A stretch of 64,000 nucleotides of DNA from positions 248,001 through 312,000 of the forward strand of contig NZ_QPJK01000002.1 of the NCBI RefSeq assembly GCF_003337555.1, in the 5' to 3' direction. Both the position numbers and the translations under genes were made by a program. Origin of the DNA: Pseudorhodoferax soli. GTDB taxonomy: Bacteria; Pseudomonadota; Gammaproteobacteria; Burkholderiales; Burkholderiaceae_C. Under the pieces are notes generated by a model. The model was not told the DNA's origin, did not search any database, and saw only the letters and a list, made by a program, of their open reading frames with translations. This document shows, in pieces, positions 9,359-18,329 of this stretch. The number at the start of each line of letters is the position of its first letter. Within the stretch, counting starts at the first letter, position 1.

Positions 9359-10107
9359 ACGGCCGCCTGTACCTGGTGCCGGCACCGCTGGACTTCGGCT
9401 GCGCCGAACAGGCGCCGCTGCAGGACGCGGTGCCGCTGGGCACGCTGCAGGTCGCAGCCCGTCTGTCGCACTGGATCTGCGAGAACGCCAAGAGCACACG
9501 CGCCTACCTCAAGCGCATCGACGGCGTCGTGCCGCTCGCCACGCCGCTGCAGCAACAGGTGATGACCGAGTTGCCGCGCGAAGTGCACAAGAAGGGCGAC
9601 CACGGCCCGGGTTTCGACGCGACACCGCTGCTGGCGGCCGCGCTGCAGGGCCATGACATCGGGCTTGTCAGCGAGGCCGGCATGCCTGCCGTCGCCGATC
9701 CGGGGAGTTCGGTGGTGCGCGCTGCCCATGCCCTGGGTGTGGCGGTGGTTCCCCTGGTCGGCCCCAGCGCGCTGCTGCTGGCGCTGGCGGCCAGCGGGCT
9801 CAACGGCCAGAACTTCGCCTTTGTCGGCTACCTGCCACAGGATGCCGAGGCCCGCAGCGAACGCGTACGCCAGCTCGAGGCCCTCGCGCTCAAGACGGGC
9901 CAGACGCAGTTGTGCATCGAAACGCCGTACCGCACGGAGACGCTGCGCCGTGCCCTTGTGCAAACGCTGCAGCACAACACGCGGCTGGCCATCGCCACCG
10001 GCCTGACGCTGGACCAGGCCAACATCCTGAGCAGGACCGTGAAGGTATGGCGCCAACATGCCGAGCCTTTGCCCGACGTCCCAGCCGTCTTTGCGATCGG
10101 CCGCTGA
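9355..10107 (+). CDS. SAM-dependent methyltransferase of the tetrapyrrole methylase fold (RsmI paralogue)
   Basis: A 250-residue protein starting with GTG inside the maf stop (GTGA overlap). The body has the corrin/porphyrin methylase fold seen in RsmI: GHDIGLVSEAGMPAVADPGS and a VVPLVGPSALLLALAASG stretch are clear matches. It lacks the RsmI N-terminal motif with Gly-Asn-Leu-Gly-Asp and instead begins RLYLVPAPLDFG. It is therefore a paralogue rather than RsmI itself; the substrate is unknown. Coupling with Maf suggests a shared link to RNA or nucleotide upkeep, an inference from position. Confidence 0.85.
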   Translation: MNGRLYLVPAPLDFGCAEQAPLQDAVPLGTLQVAARLSHWICENAKSTRAYLKRIDGVVPLATPLQQQVMTELPREVHKKGDHGPGFDATPLLAAALQGHDIGLVSEAGMPAVADPGSSVVRAAHALGVAVVPLVGPSALLLALAASGLNGQNFAFVGYLPQDAEARSERVRQLEALALKTGQTQLCIETPYRTETLRRALVQTLQHNTRLAIATGLTLDQANILSRTVKVWRQHAEPLPDVPAVFAIGR

Positions 10108-10113
10108 GCGGCC

Positions 10114-11076
10114 TCAGCGCAGCGCGGGCACCGACTGGACGGCACGCATGGCGCCCTCGCCCATGGCCGCGCCGAAGCGCTTGGCCAGGCGTTCGGCCAC
10201 GTTTTCACGGCGCGTGTAGTCCACGATCTCTTCGGCCTTGACCACGTCGCGCGCCACATAGTCCAGGCTGCCCAGCTGGTCCGCCAGGCCCATCTGCACA
10301 GCCTGCTCGCCGCTCCAGAACAGGCCGCTGAAGGTCTCGGGCGTTTCCTTGAGCCGGTCGCCACGGCCCTTCTTGACCACGCCGATGAACTGCTGGTGGA
10401 TGGTGTCCAGCATGTTCTGCGCCAGCGCGCGCTGGGTCTCGCTCATCGGGCTGAACGGGTCGAGGAAACCCTTGTTGGCGCCCGCCGTCAGCAGCCGGCG
10501 CTCCACGCCCAGCTTGTCCATGAGGCCGGTGAAGCCGAAGCCGTCCATCAGCACGCCGATGCTGCCCACGATGCTGGCCTTGTCGACGAAGATCTTGTCG
10601 GCGCCGACGGCGATGTAGTAAGCGGCCGAGGCGCAGGTCTCCTCCACCACGGCATAGACCGGCTTGTTGTGCTTGGCCTTGAGCCGCAAGATCTCGTCGT
10701 TGATCATGCCGGCCTGCACCGGGCTGCCGCCCGGGGAGTTGATCAGCAGCACGACGGCCTGCGCGCCCTGGTCCTCGAAGGCGCTGCGCATGGCGGCCAC
10801 GATGGATTCGGCGCTGGCATCGGCACCGGAAGCGATCTCGCCCTTGATCTCGACCACAGCGGTGTGCGTGGACGAGGTGTCGGTCGTCGGCGCGGCACGC
10901 AGCAGCAGCAGCCAGGCCAAAGCCACGAAGAAGCCCAGCCAGGCCAGCCGCGTGAAGATCTTCCAGCGGCGGGCGGCGCGCTGTTCCTTCAGCGAAGCGA
11001 AAGCCAGCCGCTCCAGCAGGCTGCGCTCCCATTGCGGATCGGTCGGGGGGGGGCCCGAGGGGTGCGGTTCACTCAT
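10114..11076 (-). CDS. sppA: Signal peptide peptidase SppA-like S49 protease
   Basis: A 320-residue inner-membrane serine protease of family S49 (short, single-domain form). One membrane helix spans about 43-61; the catalytic domain faces the periplasm. The LLINSPGGSPVQAG oxyanion segment is at about 110-123. The nucleophile is probably Ser150 (CASAAYYIA) and the general base Lys202 (ANKGFLDPFSP). It converges with the methyltransferase gene (6-bp gap) and follows the Rieske gene by 14 bp, in a run rluC-HAD-Rieske-sppA. Confidence 0.9.
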   Translation of the reverse strand: MSEPHPSGPPPTDPQWERSLLERLAFASLKEQRAARRWKIFTRLAWLGFFVALAWLLLLRAAPTTDTSSTHTAVVEIKGEIASGADASAESIVAAMRSAFEDQGAQAVVLLINSPGGSPVQAGMINDEILRLKAKHNKPVYAVVEETCASAAYYIAVGADKIFVDKASIVGSIGVLMDGFGFTGLMDKLGVERRLLTAGANKGFLDPFSPMSETQRALAQNMLDTIHQQFIGVVKKGRGDRLKETPETFSGLFWSGEQAVQMGLADQLGSLDYVARDVVKAEEIVDYTRRENVAERLAKRFGAAMGEGAMRAVQSVPALR

Positions 11077-11090
11077 GGCGTTTCAGATGA

Positions 11091-11453
11091 CTAGAAGAAA
11101 ACGGGTTGCAACTGGGGCCCAGTATGCCAATGGACCACGCCGTCGGATTCTGACAACGCGATCTTGACCAGGCCGCCGCGGCACGGACCACCGCCGCAGG
11201 CCCCGGAATCGGGCCGGTAGGCGGCGCCGTGGGTGGCGCACAGCAGCCAGTCGCCGCTGTCGTCGAAGAAGCGGTTGGGCTGGTAGTCGAGCTCCATGGC
11301 CACGTGGGTGCAGCGGTTCAGGTAGGCATGGGCCTGGCCGCGCCAGCGCACGGCGAATGCGCGGCAGGTCTGGCCTTGGTACAGCACATCGAAGGGCACG
11401 GCGTCCCCGCCCTCGGACAGGTCACGGGAGTTGCACAGGGCAACGCGGTCCAT
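11091..11453 (-). CDS. Rieske [2Fe-2S] domain protein
   Basis: A 120-residue single-domain Rieske protein. Cluster ligands are Cys48/His50 (CTH) and Cys72/His75 (CATH), with the usual Gly after the second pair. An additional pair of cysteines (86 and 91) sits near the C terminus. No signal peptide or other domain is seen, so it is a small cytosolic electron carrier or regulatory ferredoxin with unknown partner. ATG 11453 gives the full domain; the longer in-frame reading would overlap the HAD gene. Confidence 0.87.
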   Translation of the reverse strand: MDRVALCNSRDLSEGGDAVPFDVLYQGQTCRAFAVRWRGQAHAYLNRCTHVAMELDYQPNRFFDDSGDWLLCATHGAAYRPDSGACGGGPCRGGLVKIALSESDGVVHWHTGPQLQPVFF

Positions 11454-11472
11454 GGCGGCTTGCTTGCCAGCT

Positions 11473-12132
11473 TCAGCCCGGCGCCAGCAGCCAGTCGTGC
11501 AGTTCGCGGACCGAATGGGCCACGAACAGCGGCTGCAACGCAGCGAACTCACCATGGGGATGCGCCCCATAGCCGACCCCCACGCTGGGGCAGCCGGCGT
11601 TCAGCGCCATCTGCAGGTCATGCGTGGTGTCGCCAACCATGAGCGTGCGCCCGGGCGCCACATCGAACTCGCGCATGAGCTCGTTCAGCATGCGCGGATG
11701 CGGCTTGCCAGCGGTCTCGTCGGCCGTGCGCGAACTGTCGAACAGGCCTTGCAGCTCCACCACGCGCAGCGCTTCGTCCAGGCCGCGGCGCGACTTGCCG
11801 GTGGCCACGGCGAGCAGAATCTGCTGCTGCTTGAGCGCGCGCAGCAACTCCAGCACGCCGGAGAAGAGCACGATGTCGTTCTGGTGCTGCATGTAGTGCA
11901 CACGGTAACGCGCTGCCAGATCGGGGTAGCGTTCGGGCGGCACGTCCGGCGCGGCATGGGCGAGAGCCTGCGGCAGCGCCATGCCGATCACGAAGGAAGC
12001 TGCGGTGTCCGTGGGCACGGTGCCGCCGACATCGCGCACCGCCTCCTGGATGCAGCGCGTGATGATGGCCGTCGAATCGAACAGGGTGCCGTCCCAGTCG
12101 AAGGCGATCAGGTCAAAGCGTCTGGCTTGCAT
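11473..12132 (-). CDS. HAD-superfamily hydrolase, phosphoglycolate-phosphatase-like
   Basis: A 219-residue HAD subfamily IA phosphatase. Motif I is FDWDGTLFDS with nucleophile Asp12 and acid/base Asp14. A Lys in the GKPHPRM context and the VGDTTHDLQMALNAG motif IV supply Lys and Mg ligands. A four-helix cap follows motif I. It resembles Gph, but its substrate cannot be fixed from sequence. It starts 10 bp after the rluC stop and is the second gene of the rluC operon. Confidence 0.88.
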   Translation of the reverse strand: MQARRFDLIAFDWDGTLFDSTAIITRCIQEAVRDVGGTVPTDTAASFVIGMALPQALAHAAPDVPPERYPDLAARYRVHYMQHQNDIVLFSGVLELLRALKQQQILLAVATGKSRRGLDEALRVVELQGLFDSSRTADETAGKPHPRMLNELMREFDVAPGRTLMVGDTTHDLQMALNAGCPSVGVGYGAHPHGEFAALQPLFVAHSVRELHDWLLAPG

Positions 12133-12142
12133 GCGGCGATTG

Positions 12143-13159
12143 TCACCCCTGCCCCGTGACAGCCGCCCGGCACGCGCTCAGAAAACCGGCCAGTTCGGCC
12201 GGCAATGCGGCCTCCAGCTGCACCGTCTCGCCGCTGGCCGGGTGTGTGAGCCGCAACCGCCAGGCGTGCAGGAACATGCGCGACAGGCCCTGGCGAACCA
12301 GCACCTTGTTCAGCGCGAAATCGCCGTACTTGTCATCGCCCGCAATCGCATGGCCCTCGCTGGCCAGGTGCACGCGGATCTGGTGCGTGCGGCCGGTCTT
12401 GATGGTCACCTCCAGCAGGCTGTAATCGGCAAAGGTCTCGACCACCCGGACCAGCGTGATCGAGCGCATGCCCTGCGGATCGTCGGCGGCCGCGATGCGC
12501 ACGCGGCGCTCGCCCTCCGTGCCCGGCCTGCCGGGCAGCAGGTAGCGCACCAGCGGCTTGTCCAGCACCTTGCGCTTGGCTGGCCACTGCCCCAGCGCCA
12601 GTGCCAGGTAGGTCTTGCCGGTCTCGCGCTCGCGGAACTGGTCCTGCAGGTGCTTGAGGGCGCTGCGCTTCTTGGCCACCAGCAGCACGCCCGAGGTCTC
12701 GCGGTCCAGCCGGTGCACAAGTTCCAGCATGGGCGCGCCGGGCCGGGCCATGCGCAACTGCTCGATCACGCCGAAGTCCACGCCGCTACCGCCGTGGACG
12801 GCCACGCCGGCCGGCTTGTCGATGGCCAGGAAGGCCTCGTCCTCGTACAGCACGGGAAAGCTGCGGGCCGGCGTGCTGCGGGCCATGGCCTCGGCCTTTT
12901 CTTCGGCGCGCTCGGACAGGCGCAGCGGCGGCAGCCGCACGCTGTCGCCCAGCGCCAGCCGCGTGGCGGCATCGGCGCGACCCTTGTTCACGCGCACTTC
13001 GCCGCTGCGGATGATGCGGTAGACATGGGTCTTGGGCACGCCCTTGAGCACGCGCAGCAGGTAGTTGTCGAGCCGCTGGCCCTCTGCATCGGGGCCGATT
13101 TCAACGAGCTTTGCAACCGGCGCCGACACCTCCTGCGCTGCACCTATAATATTTTTCAC
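12143..13159 (-). CDS. rluC: Ribosomal large subunit pseudouridine synthase C
   Basis: A 338-residue RluA-family pseudouridine synthase, expected to modify 23S rRNA positions 955, 2504 and 2580 (E. coli numbering). An S4 RNA-binding domain (about 25-80, QRLDNYLLRVL through SGEVRVNKGR) precedes the catalytic domain with the HRLDRETSG motif and its nucleophilic Asp. The start codon is GTG at 13159. The gene diverges from rne, as in E. coli and many proteobacteria, and heads rluC-HAD-Rieske-sppA. Confidence 0.94.
   Translation of the reverse strand: MKNIIGAAQEVSAPVAKLVEIGPDAEGQRLDNYLLRVLKGVPKTHVYRIIRSGEVRVNKGRADAATRLALGDSVRLPPLRLSERAEEKAEAMARSTPARSFPVLYEDEAFLAIDKPAGVAVHGGSGVDFGVIEQLRMARPGAPMLELVHRLDRETSGVLLVAKKRSALKHLQDQFRERETGKTYLALALGQWPAKRKVLDKPLVRYLLPGRPGTEGERRVRIAAADDPQGMRSITLVRVVETFADYSLLEVTIKTGRTHQIRVHLASEGHAIAGDDKYGDFALNKVLVRQGLSRMFLHAWRLRLTHPASGETVQLEAALPAELAGFLSACRAAVTGQG
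13145..13150 (+). promoter_or_regulatory. Candidate -10 box of the rne promoter
   Basis: An exact TATAAT on the plus strand, followed by an A/T run, in the first codons of the divergent rluC gene. CCGACA at 13124-13129 is a weak -35 with a short 15-bp spacer. A start here would give an rne leader of about 550 nt, comparable in kind to the long autoregulatory leader of E. coli rne. Confidence 0.42.
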
Positions 13160-13709
13160 CAGCGCCTCGGCCTAAGTGCTTGATAAGACACGAGTTTAGA
13201 GCACGACTCCGAACCGCTGGGAGGCGATGCCACTTGCAGGCGTCGGCTGCAGACCCCGGGCCCGAGCGGCCTCTGGTGGCGGCCGGTGGCTTTCGAGGCG
13301 GGCTGACGCAATTGAAACCCTGATACGGAATACCCCAAACCGGCCTGGCCGGGCTGCCCACGGCAGCGAAGCCAGGCTGGCGGATCAAAGCAAGAACATG
13401 GTGTGGAGGCTCCCTTCCCGAACCTGCCAGCCCGGGCGAGCGCCCGCGCGGCCAGGGTCGCGCGCGAGCCACGCACCGCCCCGGCCCGCCTGTCCGACCG
13501 CAGCACCCGCGGCCCGGACAGGCCCTGCACAGCCCTTGCTCCATCCACGCGCCCATGCCCATTGCGCGAGCCCGATGGCTCGTGAGTGACGGCTCTCCGG
13601 CAATTCCCTTCGTTTCAAGCGCGTTCGTTCAGGCATCAACCAGGTTCCCACGGAACCACGACGTTTTGACGACACACCGGGCTCCAATGGAGCCCAGAGG
13701 ACGCTACCC
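13160..13709 (+). promoter_or_regulatory. Non-coding rluC-rne interval: long rne leader with two hairpins
   Basis: No gene is supported in these 550 bp. The first 60 bp are AT-rich, the rest GC-rich. Close to rne two perfect hairpins stand in tandem: GGTTCC-CAC-GGAACC at 13643-13657 and GGGCTCC-AAT-GGAGCCC at 13679-13695. The latter ends one base before the AGAGGACG ribosome-binding region (13697-13704). In E. coli, hairpins in the rne leader bind RNase E and drive its autoregulation; a similar role here is inferred. Confidence 0.6.
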
Positions 13710-16700
13710 ATGAAACGGATGCTGATCAATGCCACGCAGGCCGAAGAGCGCCGCCTGGCCATCGTTGACGGGCAAAAACTGCTCGACTACGAAATCGAGA
13801 TCGAAGGGCGCGAACAGCGCAAGGGCAACATCTACAAGGCCGTGGTCACGCGGGTCGAGCCTTCGCTCGAGGCCTGCTTCGTCGACTACGGCGAAGACCG
13901 CCACGGCTTCCTGCCGTTCAAGGAAATTTCCCGCCAGTACTTCGCCGAAGGCGTCTCGGTCAGCCAGGCCCGCATCAACGATGTGATCCGTGAAGGCCAG
14001 GAACTGGTCGTGCAGGTCGAGAAGGAAGAGCGTGGCAACAAGGGCGCCGCCCTCACCACCTTCATCTCGCTGGCCGGCCGCTATGTGGTGCTGATGCCCA
14101 ACAACCCGCGTGGCGGCGGCGTGTCGCGCCGCATCGAGGGCGACGACCGGGCCGAGCTCAAGGAGGCGATGGACCAGCTCGAGTACCCCAAGGGTTCGAG
14201 CATCATCGCGCGCACCGCCGGCATCGGCCGCAGCGCCCCCGAACTGCAGTGGGACCTGAACTACCTGCTCAAGCTCTGGAAGGCCGTCGACGAAGCCGCC
14301 AAGAGCCTGCGCAAGCCCGAGCTGATCTACCAGGAATCCAACCTGGTGGTGCGCGCACTGCGCGACTACTTCAACCACGACATCGGCGACATCCTGATCG
14401 ACACCGACGACGTGTACGAGCAGGCCCAGCAGTTCATGGCGCACGTGATGCCCGAGCACGCGGCGCGCGTGAAGCGCTACCGCGACGACGCCCCGCTGTT
14501 CAGCCGCTTCCAGATCGAGCACCAGATCGAATCGGCCTACGCCCGCACCGTGACGCTGCCCTCCGGCGGCGCCATCGTGATCGACCACACTGAGGCACTG
14601 GTCTCCGTCGACGTGAACTCGGCCCGCTCCATCCGCGGCGGCGACATCGAGGAAACCGCGACGCGCACCAACCTGGAGGCTGCAGAAGAAGTGGCACGCC
14701 AGATGCGCCTGCGCGACCTGGGCGGCCTGATCGTGATCGACTTCATCGACATGGAGGAGTCCAAGAACCGCCGCGAGGTCGAGAACCGCCTGCGCGATTC
14801 GCTGCGCCAGGACCGCGCCCGCGTGCAGTTCGGCACCATCAGCAAGTTCGGCCTCATGGAGATGAGCCGCCAGCGCCTGCGCCCTGCGTTGTCCGAAGGC
14901 GCCTCCATTCCCTGCCCGCGCTGCGGCGGCTCCGGCCACATCCGCGACACGGAAAGCTCGGCGCTGCAGATCCTGCGCATCATCCAGGAGGAGTCGCAGA
15001 AGGACAACACCGCCTCGGTGCTGTGCCAGGTGCCCGTCGAGGTCGCCTCCTTCCTGCTCAACGAGAAGCGCGCCGAGATCGCCAAGATCGAACTGCGCCA
15101 GCGCATCAGCGTGCTGATGGTGCCCAACAAGACGCTGGAAACGCCGAACTACCGCATGGAGCGGCTCAAGCACGACGACCCGCGTCTGGACCAGATGCAA
15201 GCCAGCTACAAGCTGGCCGAAGAGGTCGAGGACCGCACGGCCGTCACGCGTCGCTCGCAAGAGCCGACCAACAAGCAGACCCCGCTGATCAAGGGCGTGC
15301 TGCCCGACGCGCCGGCCCCGCAGCCCGTGGCCAAGCCCGTCGAGGCACCCGCACCGGCACCTGCACCTGCACCTGCGCCGGCACCTGCCGCGTACGTGCC
15401 GCCCGTGCACGAGGAAAAGGGCTTCCTCGGCTTCATCAAGAGCCTGTTCGGCGCCCGTCCGGCCCCCGCGCCGGCACCCGTGGCACCCGCGCCCGTGGCG
15501 GCGCCCGCACCTGCGGCTGCGTCCAAGCCCGAGGGCCGTGGTCCACGCGGTGACGGCCAGGGCCGTGGTGGCCGTGGCAACCGTGGCCGCAACGGCGAAG
15601 GCCGTGAAGGACGCGAGCCACGCGAAGGCCGCGAAGGGCGTGAACCCCGTGAGGCCCGCGAGCCCCGCGCACCGCGCGCCGACGAAGTCCGCGGCGAAGG
15701 TGCCGAGGCACGCGGCCGTGGCCGCGGCGAACGCCAGGGCAGCCGCCCGCGCGCCGATGCCGACGTTCGCAACGAAGGCCAGCCTACGCTGCCGCTGAAC
15801 GGTGAAGCAGGCGCAGACCAAGCCCCTGCCGAGCGCCAGCGCCCGCCGCGCAATGCCGAACGCGGCGAGCGTGGTGAACGCAGCGAGCGCGGCGAGCGTG
15901 GTGAACGCAGCGAGCGCGGCGAGGCCCGTGAAGCACGCGAGCCGCGCGAACCCCGTGAACCGCGTGAGCCACGCGAAGGTGGTCGCGGCCGCGGCCGGGG
16001 CCGCGGCGAGCGCGAGGAACGCGTGGGCGGCGATGCCGAAGCCACGGGCAACACCGACGACGCGGCGCTGAACGATGCACCGGCCGCTGCAGAGCGCGCC
16101 GAGCGCACCGAGCGCACGTCCTACTTCTCGGCACCACAGGCACCCCAGGCCGCAACGCAGGCCGAAGGCGCCGCCGAGGCGCCCTCCGCTGACGCGGAAG
16201 AAGCCGCCCCGCGGGCCGACGGAGAAGAAGCACCGCGCCGCGAGAAGCGTTCGCGCGACCGCTACGGCCGCGACCGCCGCGAGCGTGGCCCGCGTCCGGC
16301 CGACCAAGCCGACCAAGCGGATGGCGACGCAGCCGAGGCCGCGCCGGTCACGCCGGTCGAGGCGCAGGCCGAAGCCGCAGCGGCTCCTGCGGCGCCCGTC
16401 CAGGCACCTCTGGCTGCGCCCGTGGCGGCCGCTCCGGCACCGGTATCGGCACCTGCACCGGCATCTGCATGGGCACCGGCACGTGAACGTGCACCGGCCC
16501 CGGCCCCGGCACCCGCACCGGCACCCGTCGCGGCAGCACCCGCGGCAGCCGCCCTGCCCCAGGTGCAGTCCTTCACGCTGCCGGTCGGCGAACTGGAGCA
16601 GATCGCGTTGGGCGCTGGCCTGCAGTGGATCTCCACTGACACCGCCAAGAGCGCCGCCGTGCAAGCCGCCATCGCCGCAGAACCCAAGCCTGTGCGTGTG

Positions 16701-16796
16701 CCGCGTGAGCGCCCGCCCGTGGTCCAGATCTCCGACGAGCCCCTGGTCCTCGTCGAGACCCGCCGCGACCTGGGCAGCATGCAGTTGCCGTTCTGA
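13710..16796 (+). CDS. rne: Ribonuclease E
   Basis: A 1028-residue endoribonuclease, core of the RNA degradosome. The N-terminal half has the S1 domain (about 35-120) and the DNase I-like catalytic domain: an Asp near residue 301 in [10 protein letters not shown] and another near 346 in VIDFIDM match the E. coli metal-binding pair. CPRCGGSG near 402-408 is the zinc-link. From about residue 515 the chain is low-complexity: Pro-Ala runs, an Arg/Gly/Glu-rich section (about 610-780, RNA-binding type) and another Pro-Ala run, with a conserved-looking C-terminal tail ([20 protein letters not shown]). The middle includes an exact 27-bp tandem duplication. It is followed directly by a strong terminator. 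Confidence 0.97.
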   Translation: MKRMLINATQAEERRLAIVDGQKLLDYEIEIEGREQRKGNIYKAVVTRVEPSLEACFVDYGEDRHGFLPFKEISRQYFAEGVSVSQARINDVIREGQELVVQVEKEERGNKGAALTTFISLAGRYVVLMPNNPRGGGVSRRIEGDDRAELKEAMDQLEYPKGSSIIARTAGIGRSAPELQWDLNYLLKLWKAVDEAAKSLRKPELIYQESNLVVRALRDYFNHDIGDILIDTDDVYEQAQQFMAHVMPEHAARVKRYRDDAPLFSRFQIEHQIESAYARTVTLPSGGAIVIDHTEALVSVDVNSARSIRGGDIEETATRTNLEAAEEVARQMRLRDLGGLIVIDFIDMEESKNRREVENRLRDSLRQDRARVQFGTISKFGLMEMSRQRLRPALSEGASIPCPRCGGSGHIRDTESSALQILRIIQEESQKDNTASVLCQVPVEVASFLLNEKRAEIAKIELRQRISVLMVPNKTLETPNYRMERLKHDDPRLDQMQASYKLAEEVEDRTAVTRRSQEPTNKQTPLIKGVLPDAPAPQPVAKPVEAPAPAPAPAPAPAPAAYVPPVHEEKGFLGFIKSLFGARPAPAPAPVAPAPVAAPAPAAASKPEGRGPRGDGQGRGGRGNRGRNGEGREGREPREGREGREPREAREPRAPRADEVRGEGAEARGRGRGERQGSRPRADADVRNEGQPTLPLNGEAGADQAPAERQRPPRNAERGERGERSERGERGERSERGEAREAREPREPREPREPREGGRGRGRGRGEREERVGGDAEATGNTDDAALNDAPAAAERAERTERTSYFSAPQAPQAATQAEGAAEAPSADAEEAAPRADGEEAPRREKRSRDRYGRDRRERGPRPADQADQADGDAAEAAPVTPVEAQAEAAAAPAAPVQAPLAAPVAAAPAPVSAPAPASAWAPARERAPAPAPAPAPAPVAAAPAAAALPQVQSFTLPVGELEQIALGAGLQWISTDTAKSAAVQAAIAAEPKPVRVPRERPPVVQISDEPLVLVETRRDLGSMQLPF
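15864..15923 (+). repeat. 27-bp tandem repeat inside rne
   Basis: Two exact adjacent copies (15864-15890 and 15891-15917) of a 27-bp unit, plus 6 bp of a third, encode the alternating Glu-Arg-Gly/Glu-Arg-Ser stretch of the RNase E tail. Such units are prone to length change by slippage. Confidence 0.85.
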
Positions 16797-16814
16797 TAGC
16801 GGCAGCGCGCCATG

Positions 16815-16847
16815 AAAAGACCGCCTCTCGAGGCGGTCTTTTTTTTT
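16815..16847 (+). terminator. Rho-independent terminator of rne
   Basis: AAAAGACCGCCT pairs with AGGCGGTCTTTT around a CTCG loop, with a run of nine T residues in all. It begins 18 bp after the rne stop. A second perfect hairpin (GCCCGGCG-TTGT-CGCCGGGC, 16848-16867) follows without a T tract. Confidence 0.93.
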
Positions 16848-17000
16848 GCCCGGCGTTGTCGCCGGGCAGGGGCTCGGCTCCTGGTTTCGATCCCGGCAAC
16901 GGGTGCGCAAGGCGGCGCCAGCGCGGGCAGACGGAACACGGCAAGCCCGGTGCGGTGCCTGCCTGTGCCTGCTTGCCTGGAGGAGGAAGTCTTGCCGCGG

Positions 17001-17027
17001 CAAAACGCCGCAGCACGCTGCGGCGTT
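17001..17027 (-). terminator. Rho-independent terminator of the hemCDXY operon
   Basis: On the minus strand AACGCCGCAG-CGTG-CTGCGGCGTT forms a perfect 10-bp stem ending in TTTT, 14 bp after the hemY stop. It faces the rne terminator; nothing else is seen between the two genes. Confidence 0.68.
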
Positions 17028-17040
17028 CGCCGAAACCGCC

Positions 17041-18324
17041 TTACAGCAGCGCGGCCTCGCGCAGCGCCTGCTGCGAAGCGGCGCTGTCGCCGCGCTGCTC
17101 GGCCAGCGCCGCCAGCGCGCGCCAGGCATTGCGCCTGAGCTCCGCATCCTGCAGCCTGCCCTGCGCCTGCGTGAGCAGTTGCTGGGCCTTGCCCCACAAC
17201 TGGTGGCGCAGGCAGGCAATGCCGGCCAGGTACTTGAGCTCGGCGCTTTCGGGATGCTGACGCTGGGCGGCTTCGATGCGTTCCAGCCATTGCAGGTCGC
17301 TCGCACCGGCTTCTGCGCCGAAGCCTTCTTCCAGCGCATGGATGAGCTTGACGAGCACCGGCGCCTGTTCTCGCAGATTGGGCGCGCGCAAGAGCTCGTC
17401 CCAGACCGGTTGCAACCATTGCCGCGACAGGGCGACGTCGCCATCCAGGGCCGCGAGGCGGTGGCCGGCCTGGATCGCGACCTCGGCCATGGTCTGCTCG
17501 GCGGGCTCCAACTCCGCCCAGGCACGCTGCAGCTGCACAGGATCGTGCGCGCCATGGATCAGCTCCAAGGCCAGGCCCTTCAGGATCAGGTGCGCAGCCT
17601 CGGGCGAGAACGCGCGGTGCTTGGCCAGCAGCCGCGCCGTCTCCAGCGCCGGCAGGGTCTGGCGCGACAGCCGTGTGGCCTTGAGCCGGGCCCGCAGGGC
17701 CAACGTGCGGCGTGCGGCGCCTTGCGGCATCGCGTCCAGCCACTGCAGCGCCGTCTGCGGATCGCGGTCGGCCAGCGCCCAGCGGGCGGCCTGCAACTGC
17801 ACACCTTCGCGCGTCTCCTGCGCCTCGCGTGCGTCGGTTTCCTTGAGCAGCTCCTGCAGATGCGTTTCGCGGGTCGTGCGGTCCTGCAGCGCGTGGGCGC
17901 TCTCGGCAGCCACGAGGTGGGCTGTGGCCCGCAGCTTGCCTGCATGCTGGACCGGATGGCCGCTGGCCGCCAGCATCTCTTCCTGTTCTAGCGCCGCCTC
18001 GGCCGCCTTGCGCGCACGCAGGAAGCGGCCGGCCTGCTGGTGCGTGAGCGCATCCAGCACCGCAGCGTGCATGGCGCGCTCGCGCTGTTGCAGGCGCCAG
18101 CGCTGGGCCTGGCGCGGCATGGAGAACAGGGCCGACAGGCCGCGCAGCGCCAGGTGCAGCAGCACGAAGCCCAGCGCCAGCGAGGCCAGCACCAGATTCA
18201 GCGACAGATCGACACGGTAAGGCGGCAGGAACAGCGTGACCGTTCCCTGGTTGTTGCCAGCCAGCAGCGCAGCACCGGCCGCCAGGCCGAACAGCGCCAG
18301 AAACCACAGCAGGGCGCGCATCAT
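17041..18324 (-). CDS. hemY: HemY-like membrane TPR protein
   Basis: A 427-residue inner-membrane protein of the HemY family (the proteobacterial HemY, unrelated to protoporphyrinogen oxidase of the same name). Two membrane helices occupy about 3-22 and 39-62, with the GNNQGTVTLFLPPYRVDLS segment between them typical of the family. The rest is helical with TPR-like repeats. Its exact role in heme synthesis is unsettled. It starts at a double ATG (18324/18321), 5 bp after hemX, and is the last gene of the operon. Confidence 0.88.
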   Translation of the reverse strand: MMRALLWFLALFGLAAGAALLAGNNQGTVTLFLPPYRVDLSLNLVLASLALGFVLLHLALRGLSALFSMPRQAQRWRLQQRERAMHAAVLDALTHQQAGRFLRARKAAEAALEQEEMLAASGHPVQHAGKLRATAHLVAAESAHALQDRTTRETHLQELLKETDAREAQETREGVQLQAARWALADRDPQTALQWLDAMPQGAARRTLALRARLKATRLSRQTLPALETARLLAKHRAFSPEAAHLILKGLALELIHGAHDPVQLQRAWAELEPAEQTMAEVAIQAGHRLAALDGDVALSRQWLQPVWDELLRAPNLREQAPVLVKLIHALEEGFGAEAGASDLQWLERIEAAQRQHPESAELKYLAGIACLRHQLWGKAQQLLTQAQGRLQDAELRRNAWRALAALAEQRGDSAASQQALREAALL

Positions 18325-18329
18325 GCGGT

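Noticed and set aside
13704-17555. A very long open frame on the minus strand opposite rne (over 1200 codons).
   Set aside because: It mirrors the rne codons in a high-GC gene, has low-complexity Arg/Gly/Cys runs, no domain and no ribosome site; rne itself has clear motifs throughout.
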